Assembly (NCBI RefSeq): GCF_025252405.1
Contig: NZ_CP104307.1
Location: 3,162,001 to 3,226,000, forward strand
Reading direction: 5' to 3'
DNA from: Flavobacterium sp. TR2
GTDB taxonomy: Bacteria; Bacteroidota; Bacteroidia; Flavobacteriales; Flavobacteriaceae
Length of the DNA: 64,000 nucleotides
This document shows, one piece after another, positions 17,479-25,869 of this stretch. Position 1 is the stretch's first letter. Each line of letters starts with the position of its first letter. The position numbers and the translations under genes are program-made. The notes beneath the pieces were generated by a model. It was not told the origin of the DNA and made no database searches. It saw only the letters and a program-made list of their open reading frames with translations.

Positions 17479-17928
17479 TAGAGCTTTTTTCTGTACTATA
17501 AGTTTATCAATTTTCTGAAGAAATTCAGGATCAAATTCAGAATAAGCCTTTAATCTGTATTTTTCGTCTCGTATTTTCATAACCAGACGAATTTTTTGCA
17601 CCATCATCCAGATAGGTTCGTAACGTTTATGACCTAACAAATACTGAATTTTAAGTATCGATAATCTCCTGTGCGAAAGCGTCATCAATTCAATGCAAAT
17701 CATCCAGTATCGAATCGGGAGGTTCGAGTTTTCCATTACGGTTCCAGATCGCAGACTTGTACGGCTGCCGCATTTTCGACATTGAAATTTTAAATCATTC
17801 TGTCGGAAAGAATGAACATTGTGCCCGCATTTCCTGCACAGAAGCCCATTCTCTAAACGCTTGTTTTTGAGTACCTCAATGCAGGTCTTTTCATCAGAAT
17901 ATTTTTCAAAATAAGCGCGTAATTCCAT
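17464..17928 (-). CDS. IS1595-type zinc-ribbon/HTH protein without transposase catalytic domain
   Basis: This 154-aa protein matches the N-terminal part of IS1595-family transposases. It has a zinc ribbon with C31-x2-C34 and C50-x2-C53 (LLCRKCG and FQCRKCG) and the following SLRSGTVMENSNLPIRYWMICIELMT and HRRLSILKIQYLLGHKRYEPIWMMVQKIR helical HTH region. The DDE-type catalytic domain that normally follows is absent: the protein ends about 50 residues later at a repeat-derived C-terminus. It is either a 3'-truncated transposase remnant or a domesticated DNA-binding protein. The intact frame argues for recent truncation or for use. No terminal inverted repeats of an IS were found. Confidence 0.75.
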   Translation of the reverse strand: MELRAYFEKYSDEKTCIEVLKNKRLENGLLCRKCGHNVHSFRQNDLKFQCRKCGSRTSLRSGTVMENSNLPIRYWMICIELMTLSHRRLSILKIQYLLGHKRYEPIWMMVQKIRLVMKIRDEKYRLKAYSEFDPEFLQKIDKLIVQKKALNCKL

Positions 17929-18190
17929 TTATACAAGTCCCTATTTACGTTTCGAATATAAAATAATTTAAAAGAAACGAATGGCAATTCGTAAAAAAAA
18001 ATAAAAAGGTTTTTTGGTTTTTTAAATAGGTATTATTTGTTGAAATATATTTCGCACCAATGTGGCGTTTACCAAATATTTAGTTTTTCTGCAGTTCTGG
18101 ATATTTGTCTGGAAATATTATCTCGTTAGGGCTGTGCTTTTATGCGTAGAAGGGCTCAGCTTTAGGCGAATTGCATTTTTGTTTACGGCA
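17929..18190. other. Non-coding spacer
   Basis: No reading frame or recognisable RNA was seen. The sequence is AT-rich with a few TATTT-rich segments. It separates the IS1595-type gene start from the terminator of the next gene and may hold the promoter of the former. Confidence 0.4.
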
Positions 18191-18193
18191 TAA

Positions 18194-18227
18194 AAAAAGG
18201 AATATTCGAAAACGAATATTCCTTTTT
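18194..18227 (-). terminator. Intrinsic terminator of the roadblock-like gene
   Basis: AAAAAGGAATATTCG (18194-18208) and CGAATATTCCTTTTT (18213-18227) form a perfect 15-bp stem with an AAAA loop. The A-tract on its left gives a U-tract on the minus-strand transcript, just after the 18246-18623 gene. Confidence 0.85.
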
Positions 18228-18245
18228 AAGAAAGGTAAAATTGTG

Positions 18246-18623
18246 TTATAATTTAGCTACGATTTCTTTTTTGTACTTATTAAGGATCGATTTTGTCATC
18301 CCTAAATTAGCTTTTGTAGAATCTACAGCCAGGTAAATAAAATAATCCTGATTGTCAGAAACGTCAATAATGTGAATTTGTGAACTTAAGGTAATCATGA
18401 CATTGTCAATTGTTTGTCCGTGTAGCCCTAAAGCTTTAATAGCGTTCATTTTTGCTTTTACTACTTCAAGATTATATGCCGATGCTAGTTCTGGATCAAA
18501 ATCTGCAACTACAGATTGAGAATAGTATGACATACCGCTTGCAATTTCAGCTACAGAAACTGCGATGAACCCTGGGACGTTCTTTTTTAGGTCTTCCCCA
18601 AATTGCGTTAAAAAATCAGACAT
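18246..18623 (-). CDS. Small cytosolic protein, possibly roadblock/LC7 fold
   Basis: This 125-aa protein has no signal peptide or membrane segment. The pattern is an N-terminal helix (SDFLTQFGEDLKKNV), strand PGFIAVSVAEIASGMSYYSQSV, a helix NLEVVKAKMNAIKAL, strands TIDNVMITLSSQIHIIDV and YFIYLAVDSTKANLG, and a C-terminal helix MTKSILNKYKKEIVAKL. This alternation resembles roadblock/LC7 (MglB-like) domains, which regulate small Ras-like GTPases. No GTPase gene is nearby. It has its own terminator and is probably monocistronic. The fold is an inference from pattern, and the function is not recognised. Confidence 0.7.
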   Translation of the reverse strand: MSDFLTQFGEDLKKNVPGFIAVSVAEIASGMSYYSQSVVADFDPELASAYNLEVVKAKMNAIKALGLHGQTIDNVMITLSSQIHIIDVSDNQDYFIYLAVDSTKANLGMTKSILNKYKKEIVAKL

Positions 18624-18893
18624 AATGTTAGAATTTAAATTGTTGTAAATAAGATTGAATTGTTTTGGATAAAAGCAAAATTAGGGATACAATATTATTT
18701 AATTATCCGCATTGCGTACCTTTTTTTATGCATAATTAAAAAATAACACACGTCTGATAAAATTGGTTTTTCTTTTCTCTTAAACGGATTGATGTTTTAA
18801 TTTGAAAATGAAATATTTAAACTGAAAATGCTTTTGAAAAAGCGCTATTGCACCTTTTCAAAAGCATTCTTAAATTAAGCAAAAATTAATTTT

Positions 18894-19526
18894 TTACTTG
18901 ATTTCTGTTATAAATTCCTCTTGTGGAGTTCTCACTTTTTTAAGATTTACCAGCCAGTCATTTGCATCGTCTCTATAACCTAGAGGCAAAACCAAAACGC
19001 TTTTTAGTCCAAGTTCGTTCAAACCTAAAAGTTTATCTACTTCAGCAGGAATAAAACCTTCCATTGGCGTTGCGTCTACTTGCTGTTCTGCAGCTGCAGC
19101 GATTGCTACACCAAACGAAATATAAGCTTGTTTTGCAGCGTGGTTAGCGTGCCATTCTTGTCCAAGAGGCTCATACATACCCCAAAGTCTTTGTTTGTAT
19201 TCGTCCATTGCATCAGCAGGAATTCCTCTTTCTGCAATTGTTCTGTCAAATACGGCAGAAATTTTTTCTAAGCTGTAGCCATCCCAAGCAGCCCAAACCA
19301 GAACGTGTGAAGCATCAGTAACCTGACTTTGATCAAAACTTACAGCTTTAAGTTTTTCTTTCAATTCTTTGTTGGTAATTACAAAAACCTTGTAAGGCTG
19401 TAAACCAGAAGAAGACGGAGCTAGTTTTGCAGCTTCAAGAATATAATCTACTTTTTCTTGCGGAACAGCTTGTCCGTTCATTTTTTTTGTAGCGTAGCGC
19501 CACTTTAGTGCATCTATTAAGGCCAT
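18894..19526 (-). CDS. Nitroreductase-family NAD(P)H-dependent oxidoreductase
   Basis: This 210-aa FMN enzyme is of the NfsB/nitroreductase group, reducing nitroaromatics or quinones with NAD(P)H. The FMN phosphate-binding RYATKKMNG near the N-terminus, the segment LAPSSSGLQPYKVFVITN (about 35-52) and the C-terminal VLPLGYRDDANDWL are diagnostic. Its start faces an HxlR regulator 109 bp away. This divergent pairing is common for electrophile- or quinone-responsive operons, so the regulator probably represses it. Confidence 0.9.
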   Translation of the reverse strand: MALIDALKWRYATKKMNGQAVPQEKVDYILEAAKLAPSSSGLQPYKVFVITNKELKEKLKAVSFDQSQVTDASHVLVWAAWDGYSLEKISAVFDRTIAERGIPADAMDEYKQRLWGMYEPLGQEWHANHAAKQAYISFGVAIAAAAEQQVDATPMEGFIPAEVDKLLGLNELGLKSVLVLPLGYRDDANDWLVNLKKVRTPQEEFITEIK

Positions 19527-19575
19527 TTTTTTTTAATTGATTAAAATTGTATTCAAATGTAAAAAACTTTAAGTG

Positions 19576-19622
19576 TATTTTTGTCATCTGATTACCAAAA
19601 GTAACTGTAACATCGAGGTAAC
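19576..19622. promoter_or_regulatory. Divergent control region with GTAAC half-sites
   Basis: TATTTTTG at 19576-19583 is a possible -7 box for the HxlR gene. Downstream are TTAC (19592-19595) and three GTAAC copies (19601, 19607, 19618) between the divergent nitroreductase and HxlR starts. They are candidate binding half-sites for the HxlR protein; the spacing is irregular, so this is tentative. Confidence 0.35.
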
Positions 19623-19635
19623 TTACTGACAAAAC

Positions 19636-19992
19636 ATGATAAAAGAACAAGTACACGATAAAAAATCTTGCAACCAGCATATTATGGCAGTGCACGACGC
19701 CATGTATATTTTGAACGGAAGATGGAAAATTTCTATAATTGCGTCTCTTTGTTTCAACACGTTGAGATTTACCGATTTGCTTAGGGAAGTCGAAGGAATC
19801 TCGGGAAAAATGCTAAGCAGAGAACTCAAAAATCTCGAAGAAAACCAATTGGTAACCCGTACCGTACTAAACACACAGCCCATAACGGTTGAATATGAAT
19901 TGACCGAATATGGACATTCCTTAAAAGAAGTGATAGATTCTTTGGCAAAATGGGGGCACAACCATAGAAAAAAAATTACAGGTAAAGATTAG
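19636..19992 (+). CDS. HxlR-family winged-helix regulator
   Basis: This 118-aa protein has the HxlR domain: KSCNQHIMAVHDAMYILNGRWKISIIASLCFNTLRFTDLLREVEGISGKMLSRELKNLEENQLVTRTV. It has the conserved N-terminal Cys (C12) often used for thiol or quinone sensing, the GRWK motif, and the wing PITVEYELTEYGHSL. It is divergent from the nitroreductase and overlaps the convergent MarR gene by 4 bp at its end. It is likely a repressor of the nitroreductase, sensing electrophiles. Confidence 0.92.
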   Translation: MIKEQVHDKKSCNQHIMAVHDAMYILNGRWKISIIASLCFNTLRFTDLLREVEGISGKMLSRELKNLEENQLVTRTVLNTQPITVEYELTEYGHSLKEVIDSLAKWGHNHRKKITGKD

Positions 19993-20468
19993 TCAGCGCT
20001 TTTTAGCTCTATAGCTCTCTGAAAAAGACCTTGTTTAGTCAGATTTTGTTCTGCTTCTTCAATCGCTTTAAGCAGGTTGTTCTGAGTATTGGTGATTTCG
20101 TGTAGAGTTTTCCTCATAATCTCCCAAACGGGCTGCATTTTAGTAACTAGTTCTTGGCCTTTTGGCGTTAAGATAATTAACCTCTTGCGTTCGTCCTGCT
20201 TGTCTTTCTTAGAACTAATCATTTTTTCCTTCTCTAGCTCCTTTAATAAACTAATGGTTGAAGGATGGCTGTAGCCAATTTCGTTGGCAATTTCAACCAC
20301 ACTCAGCATCTCTTTGACGTGCAGGGTGTAAATGACCGGAAACCATTTCGGTTCAAAATCAATATTAAAATAAGTGTAAATTTGTGCGCCATCTTTTCGC
20401 AATTGCTCGCTCAGGCGCTGCAAACGGGTAGATATGGCCAATATGCCGATTTCGTCAATACTATTCAT
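19989..20468 (-). CDS. MarR-family transcriptional regulator
   Basis: This is a winged-helix dimer regulator of about 159 aa. The domain shows LSVVEIANEIGYSHPSTISLLKELEKEKMISSKKDKQDERKRLIILTPKGQELV, with the DERKR wing typical of MarR. The upstream ATG at 20495 would run 25 nt inside the acetyltransferase gene. ATG at 20468 begins two bases after that gene's stop and starts the conserved part (MNSIDEIGILAIS), so it is preferred. It is the second gene of an operon whose promoter carries a MarR-like palindrome (20988-21005), pointing to autoregulation. Confidence 0.88.
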   Translation of the reverse strand: MNSIDEIGILAISTRLQRLSEQLRKDGAQIYTYFNIDFEPKWFPVIYTLHVKEMLSVVEIANEIGYSHPSTISLLKELEKEKMISSKKDKQDERKRLIILTPKGQELVTKMQPVWEIMRKTLHEITNTQNNLLKAIEEAEQNLTKQGLFQRAIELKSAD

Positions 20469-20470
20469 TT

Positions 20471-20956
20471 CTATGGATTTAGTTTTAAATGGCAAAAAAC
20501 ATTGTCAGGTTTCATTAACGGAAAGTCAGCAGGAAGCGCTTCTTTTTGTATTCTGATAAAATCATTCTTTTCATAAAAGCGCAAAGCAGCCTGCAATAAA
20601 GAAACCGTTCCTAAATATAGGTTTTTAATTCCGTTTTCTTTGCTATATGCAACTAATCGCTCCAATAATTGCTGGGCAATTTGAAATTCTTTTCCTCTAA
20701 ATTCTTTCTTGACAAACATTTTTCTGATGGCAGCAGCTTCTGGATTAAATTTTACCAAAGCAATAGTTCCAACCAGTTTTCCATCAATAAAAGCACCTAA
20801 AAAAGTACCGCCCGATTTAAAATAAAAGTTTTGGATATCCAATAAATCTGGCTGATCTTCTAGAGTGATCGGCACATTAAATTCTTTTTGCTGAATGTTT
20901 AAAATCAAATCGACGATTTCATTTTCGTACTCATTTTGTATAGTTTGAATGTTCAT
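20471..20956 (-). CDS. GNAT-family N-acetyltransferase
   Basis: This 161-aa acetyltransferase has VGTIALVKFNPEAAAIRKMFVKKEFRGKEFQIAQQLLERLV (about residues 61-101), covering strand beta4 and the acetyl-CoA loop. The usual RGxG pyrophosphate motif reads RGKEFQ, a divergence. LRFYEKNDFIRI is motif B. It is the first gene of the MarR operon and therefore probably the regulated function, perhaps detoxifying a small amine. The substrate is unknown. Confidence 0.87.
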   Translation of the reverse strand: MNIQTIQNEYENEIVDLILNIQQKEFNVPITLEDQPDLLDIQNFYFKSGGTFLGAFIDGKLVGTIALVKFNPEAAAIRKMFVKKEFRGKEFQIAQQLLERLVAYSKENGIKNLYLGTVSLLQAALRFYEKNDFIRIQKEALPADFPLMKPDNVFCHLKLNP

Positions 20957-20981
20957 TTGTATGCTGAATTAAATATAGGTA

Positions 20982-21013
20982 CAAAACTACGTAGTTAACT
21001 ACATATATCCAAA
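20982..21013 (-). promoter_or_regulatory. Promoter with embedded MarR-type palindrome
   Basis: On the minus strand TTTG (21010-21013) and TAGTTTTG (20982-20989) are 20 bp apart, an excellent Bacteroidota promoter for the acetyltransferase-marR operon. The spacer is largely filled by TACGTAGTTAACTACATA (20988-21005), palindromic with one mismatched pair and a perfect 12-bp core GTAGTTAACTAC. A dimer bound there would block both promoter elements, supporting repression by the encoded MarR protein. Confidence 0.72.
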
Positions 21014-21016
21014 CAA

Positions 21017-21040
21017 AAAACTGCCGAAACCGACAGTTTT
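21017..21040 (-). terminator. Intrinsic terminator of the 21083-21673 gene
   Basis: AAAACTGCCG and CGACAGTTTT (21017-21026 and 21031-21040) pair over 10 positions, with one U-G wobble in the minus-strand RNA. A T-rich run follows on that strand. Confidence 0.65.
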
Positions 21041-21082
21041 AAGTATTTATTATGATTTATTGCAGTTTTTAATTTCCAGTTT

Positions 21083-21673
21083 TTATTCTTTAACTAATAC
21101 GATAACAGCTTTGTAGCCTGTTCCGACATTCCATTCGCTTGACGAAATAACCTGTCCTTTATCGTCATAAACCTTAAATTCGGCGGTGTTCGGAGAAGCA
21201 AAACCTTCATTTAGCGCTTCGATGTCAATTTTATTGATTCCTTTTTCCAGATTTATTTTGACACTTTTAAAATCGCCGTTCAAAAAGACTTCAGGCTCAA
21301 TTACTTTATCATTCAAATATACTTTTACTTTATCTCCGTCTACAAAAGCTGCATCACGGTACATAATTGTCGAAGTAACGGCTGTGGTGTTGAAATTTCC
21401 TAAAAACTGATTTCTTCTGTAAAAAATCCCTTCTACATTGGCCTCTGGCTTATAAAGATTGGTGTTTTTAAATAATTCGTCTGGATTAACCTGAAGCGGT
21501 GCAGGTTTCTCGATTGGCGCTGGCGGATTTTCTTTCGGCGCAGCTTCTTTAGGCGGTATAACTTCTTTTTTGGGAGATTGTTTTGCTGGAATCGATTTGA
21601 ATTTATTATCAAGTTCCTGAGCAAAACTATGCAGAGAAAAAGAAACAAAGGCTATTATCAAAAATTTTTTCAT
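21083..21673 (-). CDS. Secreted protein with Pro/Lys/Glu linker and C-terminal beta domain
   Basis: This 196-aa protein has a signal peptide (MKKFLIIAFVSFSLHSFAQ, about 1-19). A Pro/Lys/Glu-rich linker (about 28-66) is followed by a beta-rich domain of about 120 residues containing GDKVKVYLNDKVIEPEVFL and LEKGINKIDIEALNEGFASPNTAEFKVYDD. That pattern resembles carbohydrate-binding or secreted beta-sandwich modules. The linker looks like a cell-wall- or periplasm-spanning spacer. No family was recognised. It has its own terminator. Confidence 0.75.
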   Translation of the reverse strand: MKKFLIIAFVSFSLHSFAQELDNKFKSIPAKQSPKKEVIPPKEAAPKENPPAPIEKPAPLQVNPDELFKNTNLYKPEANVEGIFYRRNQFLGNFNTTAVTSTIMYRDAAFVDGDKVKVYLNDKVIEPEVFLNGDFKSVKINLEKGINKIDIEALNEGFASPNTAEFKVYDDKGQVISSSEWNVGTGYKAVIVLVKE

Positions 21674-21917
21674 GTTTTTGTACTATTAATCTTGAGTGGT
21701 ATTGATAAAAAAATGAGATGCATCATAATCTTTTATCTATAACCATTTTATGGGGCCAATTATTGTCTTGTTATGAATTATTTGTCGAAAAATTAACTTC
21801 TTTTAAAGCCAAATTCTACTGTTTTGTGCTTAAACTGGCTTATCTTTATATGTTATTAAGTTCTTGAAAATCTTAATCTTTGAAGATGATTTTTTTTCGA
21901 ACAAAAATCAAAATATT

Positions 21918-22982
21918 ATGGAATGGAAAAATGTTCTTACCGAGTTATTTAAAATCGACTACCCGATAATACAAGCGCCAATGCTGGGCGTTACCACTCC
22001 GCAAATGGCTGCGGCTGCAAGCAATGCGGGAGCTTTAGGATCGCTGGCATTAGGCGATCTTGCGGCAGAAAAATGCATTGAATTGATAAGAGAAACGAAG
22101 AAATTGACCAACAAACCTTTTGCTGTAAATATTTTTGTTCATAAAATAGATCCGATTACGCCAAAACTTGAGGCTGATTATGCGAAAACGAAAAAATACT
22201 TGCAGAAATTTACCGAGAAGTTGGGCGTTCAAACCGATTTTCCTGATATAAACGAAATTCAGCTTACTGATTATCACGATCAGATTGAAGCGATTCTTTT
22301 GGAAAACTGTGGCATAGTGAGTTTTACTTTTGGAAATTTGGATCAGGAAAGTATTGCCGCTTTAAAAGAGAATAAGGTGCTTTTAATTGGAACCTGCACT
22401 TCGGTTCAAGAGGCTATTGTTTTGGAAAAGAGCGGCATCGATATTATTTGCGTTCAAGGAATTGAAGCTGGAGGGCATCGAGGCAGTTTTTTAGAAGAAA
22501 CGATTCCGCAGATTGGTGGATTATCACTGCTTTCTCAGGTAAGCGAAACGGTAAATGCGCCGCTTATTTATGCTGGCGGAATTTATAATGCCAAAACGCT
22601 GCTGGCATCCAAAACTTTAGGTGCCGATGGTTTTCAGTTGGGAAGTCTGTTTTTGGCTACTGCTGAAAGCGCTTTGCAGGATTTTGAAAAACATCGCCTT
22701 AGAAATGTAAAAGAAAATGAAATCGTCTTAACCAAAAGTTTTTCAGGAAGATACGCGCGCGGAATTCGAAATAGTTTTATAAAAGAAATAGAAGATTCTG
22801 AATTTATTTTGCCATATCCATATCAAAATAAGCTGACTGCCGAACTTAGAAAAATTGCAAAACTAGAAAAGAATGCTGATTTAGTGAGCATTTGGGCAGG
22901 ACAGTCGATTTCTGGTTTTAATGAGGTTTCGACTGAGATTATCATTAGGAACTTAATAGAAGAAACAGAAAATTTTGCTTGA
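21918..22982 (+). CDS. Nitronate monooxygenase (2-nitropropane dioxygenase family)
   Basis: This FMN TIM-barrel enzyme oxidises alkyl nitronates. The 354-aa frame starts at MEWKNVLTELFKIDYPIIQAPM; the 18 extra upstream codons to 21864 lack family character, so ATG at 21918 is preferred. Motifs are PIIQAPMLGV near the N-terminus, GIEAGGHRGSF with the catalytic His, and the FMN phosphate loops YAGGIYN and GADGFQLGSLFLAT. It is monocistronic with no obvious partner. The family is secure; the physiological substrate, possibly propionate-3-nitronate, is inference. Confidence 0.88.
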   Translation: MEWKNVLTELFKIDYPIIQAPMLGVTTPQMAAAASNAGALGSLALGDLAAEKCIELIRETKKLTNKPFAVNIFVHKIDPITPKLEADYAKTKKYLQKFTEKLGVQTDFPDINEIQLTDYHDQIEAILLENCGIVSFTFGNLDQESIAALKENKVLLIGTCTSVQEAIVLEKSGIDIICVQGIEAGGHRGSFLEETIPQIGGLSLLSQVSETVNAPLIYAGGIYNAKTLLASKTLGADGFQLGSLFLATAESALQDFEKHRLRNVKENEIVLTKSFSGRYARGIRNSFIKEIEDSEFILPYPYQNKLTAELRKIAKLEKNADLVSIWAGQSISGFNEVSTEIIIRNLIEETENFA

Positions 22983-23072
22983 TATTTGGTAAATCTATGG
23001 GAGTGATTTTAAATGTAAATAATTGAATGTTAATATTTTGTATATTTATTGTTCAATTAAATAACTTCACGC

Positions 23073-23984
23073 ATGAATAGGTTTAGCTTTATCTTTTTAC
23101 TTTTTGCCATTGGTGTTTTTGCTCAAGAAAGCAAAACAGATTCGATTGCTAGAAAGCAGATTGAAGCGTATAATGCTTCATTTGAAGCCGCTTTTGTAAA
23201 AGGAAATCAGGAGGATTTAATAAAAGCGTATACCGACCAATCTATCTTTATGCCTGAACACAGCAGGCAGCGAACAGGGACAAAAGAGATTCAAGCGTTT
23301 TATAAGCAATGGCTGAGTCAGGCGAAAATTGCTTCTTATCAAAAAACTATTGTAGAGATACAAAATCTCGGAAATTACATTTTAGAAATTGGGACTTTTG
23401 CTGAAAACCTAAACGTAAACGAACAAAAGCCTTTTTCTTATTCTGGAAAGTATTCAGTTCTCTGGAAGAAGTCTTCCAACAGAAAACTGCCCTTGACGAT
23501 TGCGGCTGAAATTTGGGGCGCATCCAGTTATTTTGATGATAAAAACATTCCGAATATAGATGACAGTGCCATCCTGCCAACCACAGCATATATTCCGTCT
23601 GACAAATTAACTTCTGAGGTAAAAGAAAGAAACAATACCATTAAAAAACTGGTTCAAAATAGGCAAGGAGCAGAGCACGCCAAAATGTTTATGCCAGATG
23701 CAATGTATTTAACCTATTATACGCCAATTCTTTCTGGCGAAAAAGAAATTACAGACTATTTTACAGAACATGAAAAACCAGGTACGCTGCGCATTGAACA
23801 AATTTCAATTCAGACTTCGAATATTATCTTCGCACGGGAAGCCATTGTAGAATTTGGCTTTTATAACGTGGATTGGCGAGATGGCGAGAGCAGCGGAAAT
23901 GTGAAAGGAAAAAGCATAAATGTGTGGAAGAAAAATAATGAAGGAGAATTGCTGCTTTTTCGTCAGATGGTAAATCATGATTAA
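23073..23984 (+). CDS. Secreted protein with two SnoaL/DUF4440-like domains
   Basis: This 303-aa protein has a signal peptide (MNRFSFIFLLFAIGVFAQ). Residues about 25-155 form one NTF2-like module (RKQIEAYNASFEAAFVKGNQEDLIKAYTDQSIFMPEHSRQRTGTKEIQAFYKQWL). Residues about 185-303 form a second, more diverged one (HAKMFMPDAMYLTYYTPILSGEKEITDYF, SINVWKKNNEGELLLFRQMVNHD). Such cone-shaped folds serve as ligand-binding or ketosteroid-isomerase-like enzymes. The tandem copy suggests a pseudo-dimer. The role is unknown. Confidence 0.72.
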   Translation: MNRFSFIFLLFAIGVFAQESKTDSIARKQIEAYNASFEAAFVKGNQEDLIKAYTDQSIFMPEHSRQRTGTKEIQAFYKQWLSQAKIASYQKTIVEIQNLGNYILEIGTFAENLNVNEQKPFSYSGKYSVLWKKSSNRKLPLTIAAEIWGASSYFDDKNIPNIDDSAILPTTAYIPSDKLTSEVKERNNTIKKLVQNRQGAEHAKMFMPDAMYLTYYTPILSGEKEITDYFTEHEKPGTLRIEQISIQTSNIIFAREAIVEFGFYNVDWRDGESSGNVKGKSINVWKKNNEGELLLFRQMVNHD

Positions 23985-24025
23985 CTTTTCAGCTAAATTT
24001 CGGTTTTGTTTATTTCTTCTGTTTG

Positions 24026-24057
24026 TTGTTAAATGTTGGTATTTTTATATAATTTTG
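24026..24057 (+). promoter_or_regulatory. Promoter of the TPR/HTH regulator
   Basis: TTG at 24026-24028 and TAATTTTG at 24050-24057 are separated by 21 bp, matching the Bacteroidota consensus. The start codon follows 28 bp later. Confidence 0.55.
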
Positions 24058-24084
24058 AACCCATCTTTATGATTTCTACACACA

Positions 24085-25710
24085 ATGGGTCGATTACTTT
24101 GCATATTTTTTATTTTTATTACTTTAGGTGTTTATCCCCAATCTTCAACAAAAGAGCTGATAGACAATTTAAACACGGTCAGCGATCCTGCCCGTAAGGC
24201 TGATTTGTGCTGCAAAATTGCCTTAAAATTGAGCAAGAGCGACTGGGAACGGGCCGTCAAATACATAGAATTGGCTGAAACCGAAGCCAAGAAAACGGAA
24301 AAACCAAACGAAATTTTGGCCAAAGTATATACTGCTGCGGGAAATATTTACGATTCAAAAGATGTTTTGGATGTGGCGCTGCAATATTATTTAAAGGCTT
24401 ATGATATTTATAAAGAAAAAAACAGCGCTGCAGAAATTACCAGCGCCGAAAATAATCTTGCCATTTTGTATGCAAAAAGCAATAATCAGGAAAAAGCCCT
24501 AAAATTTTTCTTGAATGTCTATAAATATCAGAAAACCAAAAAAGATTCGATTAAACTGGTTAAGATTCTAAACAACATTGGCACCATCTATCTCGACAAA
24601 AATGCCGATTCTTCTTTGCACTATTATCAGAAAGCGCAACTGATAACCGATAAACTACGAAATAACACTTTGACGGTATACATTTATACTAATTTGGCAA
24701 GAGCCTATAAGGCAAAGAAAGACAAGAAGAATGCCGATCTTTATTTTGAAAAGGCTTTTTCTTTGGTGGAGTCTAATATTGATAATTCGCTAAAATCATT
24801 TGTATACGAGTCTCTTTCAGAGTATAATATGGAAGAGAATAAATTTGATGCTGCTATTGCAAATGCAAAAAAGGCTTTTGAATTTAATAAAGATAAGCCT
24901 TTTGGTTTCTCGAATATGCGATTGAATAAAATGCTTTATGTGGCCTATCTTAAAAAAGCTGATTATAAGAATGCGGTTTATTATTTTCAGGAATACAACA
25001 AAATTAGCGACAGCATTAATATTGAACAGAAAGCTGTAAATCTGGAAAGAATACGGCTAGAACAAGATTACAAAGTAAGAAGCCAGATTAGGACATTAGT
25101 CGAAGAAAAAACTAGGTTTAAATATTATGTTGTCGGATTAATATTGGTGGTCGGAATATTAGTGCTCATTATTTTATTAATCAGATATCGCAATAAGCAT
25201 ATCAAAAATCAGCTTGAGCAGGAGAAATTAAAAGCAAAACAGCAAGAACTCAAACAAAGCCTTGAAGCTAAAAATATGGTTTTGGTAGGCAAAGCGATGT
25301 CTGAAATTCACCGCACCGATAATATCAATGAAATCTTGAACGATCTTAAAAAGATCAGACTTAAAACGGCCAGTAAAGAAATGCAGCAGGCAATTGACAT
25401 TGTTTTAAAACGTCTGGAAAAAGATTTGAATACTGATATCTGGAAAGAATTTGAGATAAGTTTTGAGCAGGTTCATAAATCTTTCTTCGACAAATTAACC
25501 GTCGATTACCCGACACTTACTCCAAAAGAGCGACGACTTTGTGCGCTGTTATATTTGGATTTGACTACAAAAGAGATTTCGCAAATTACGGGGCAGTCAT
25601 TTAAATCGATAGAAAATGCTCGAACCAGACTTCGAAAAAAGTTTGATTTGACCAATGAAAAAGTAAATCTTTCCACTTATCTGAATAGTTTTAAGCCTGA
25701 AAATATGTAA
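24085..25710 (+). CDS. Membrane-anchored TPR protein with C-terminal HTH (LuxR-like)
   Basis: This 541-aa protein has a signal sequence (1-18), a periplasmic array of six or more tetratricopeptide repeats (about 30-320), one transmembrane helix (about 347-368), a coiled-coil linker and a cytoplasmic DNA-binding domain. The latter (about 475-535) reads YPTLTPKERRLCALLYLDLTTKEISQITGQSFKSIENARTRLRKKFDL, a LuxR/sigma-4-like HTH. This layout is frequent in Flavobacteriia and suggests one-component signalling across the membrane. Its targets are unknown; the 44-aa gene and giant metallopeptidase follow downstream on the same strand. Confidence 0.85.
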   Translation: MGRLLCIFFIFITLGVYPQSSTKELIDNLNTVSDPARKADLCCKIALKLSKSDWERAVKYIELAETEAKKTEKPNEILAKVYTAAGNIYDSKDVLDVALQYYLKAYDIYKEKNSAAEITSAENNLAILYAKSNNQEKALKFFLNVYKYQKTKKDSIKLVKILNNIGTIYLDKNADSSLHYYQKAQLITDKLRNNTLTVYIYTNLARAYKAKKDKKNADLYFEKAFSLVESNIDNSLKSFVYESLSEYNMEENKFDAAIANAKKAFEFNKDKPFGFSNMRLNKMLYVAYLKKADYKNAVYYFQEYNKISDSINIEQKAVNLERIRLEQDYKVRSQIRTLVEEKTRFKYYVVGLILVVGILVLIILLIRYRNKHIKNQLEQEKLKAKQQELKQSLEAKNMVLVGKAMSEIHRTDNINEILNDLKKIRLKTASKEMQQAIDIVLKRLEKDLNTDIWKEFEISFEQVHKSFFDKLTVDYPTLTPKERRLCALLYLDLTTKEISQITGQSFKSIENARTRLRKKFDLTNEKVNLSTYLNSFKPENM

Positions 25711-25869
25711 ATTAAATTTTAGTGTAACATTTTGATTTTGTTTGTTTTAAATTAAAATGAGTGCTAGTTGAGTGATGCTTTTCTGCCTAAGAGTGTTTTT
25801 GCAATAGTCCTTTTTTTCTGAGTCTGAGATTGCCCTTCTACATTTACCAAACGATAAAAAAACGTTTGG

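Noticed and set aside
21864..21917. 18-codon N-terminal extension of the nitronate monooxygenase
   Set aside because: The family start (EWKNVLTELFKIDYPIIQAPM) begins at 21918; the extension is AT-rich leader sequence.
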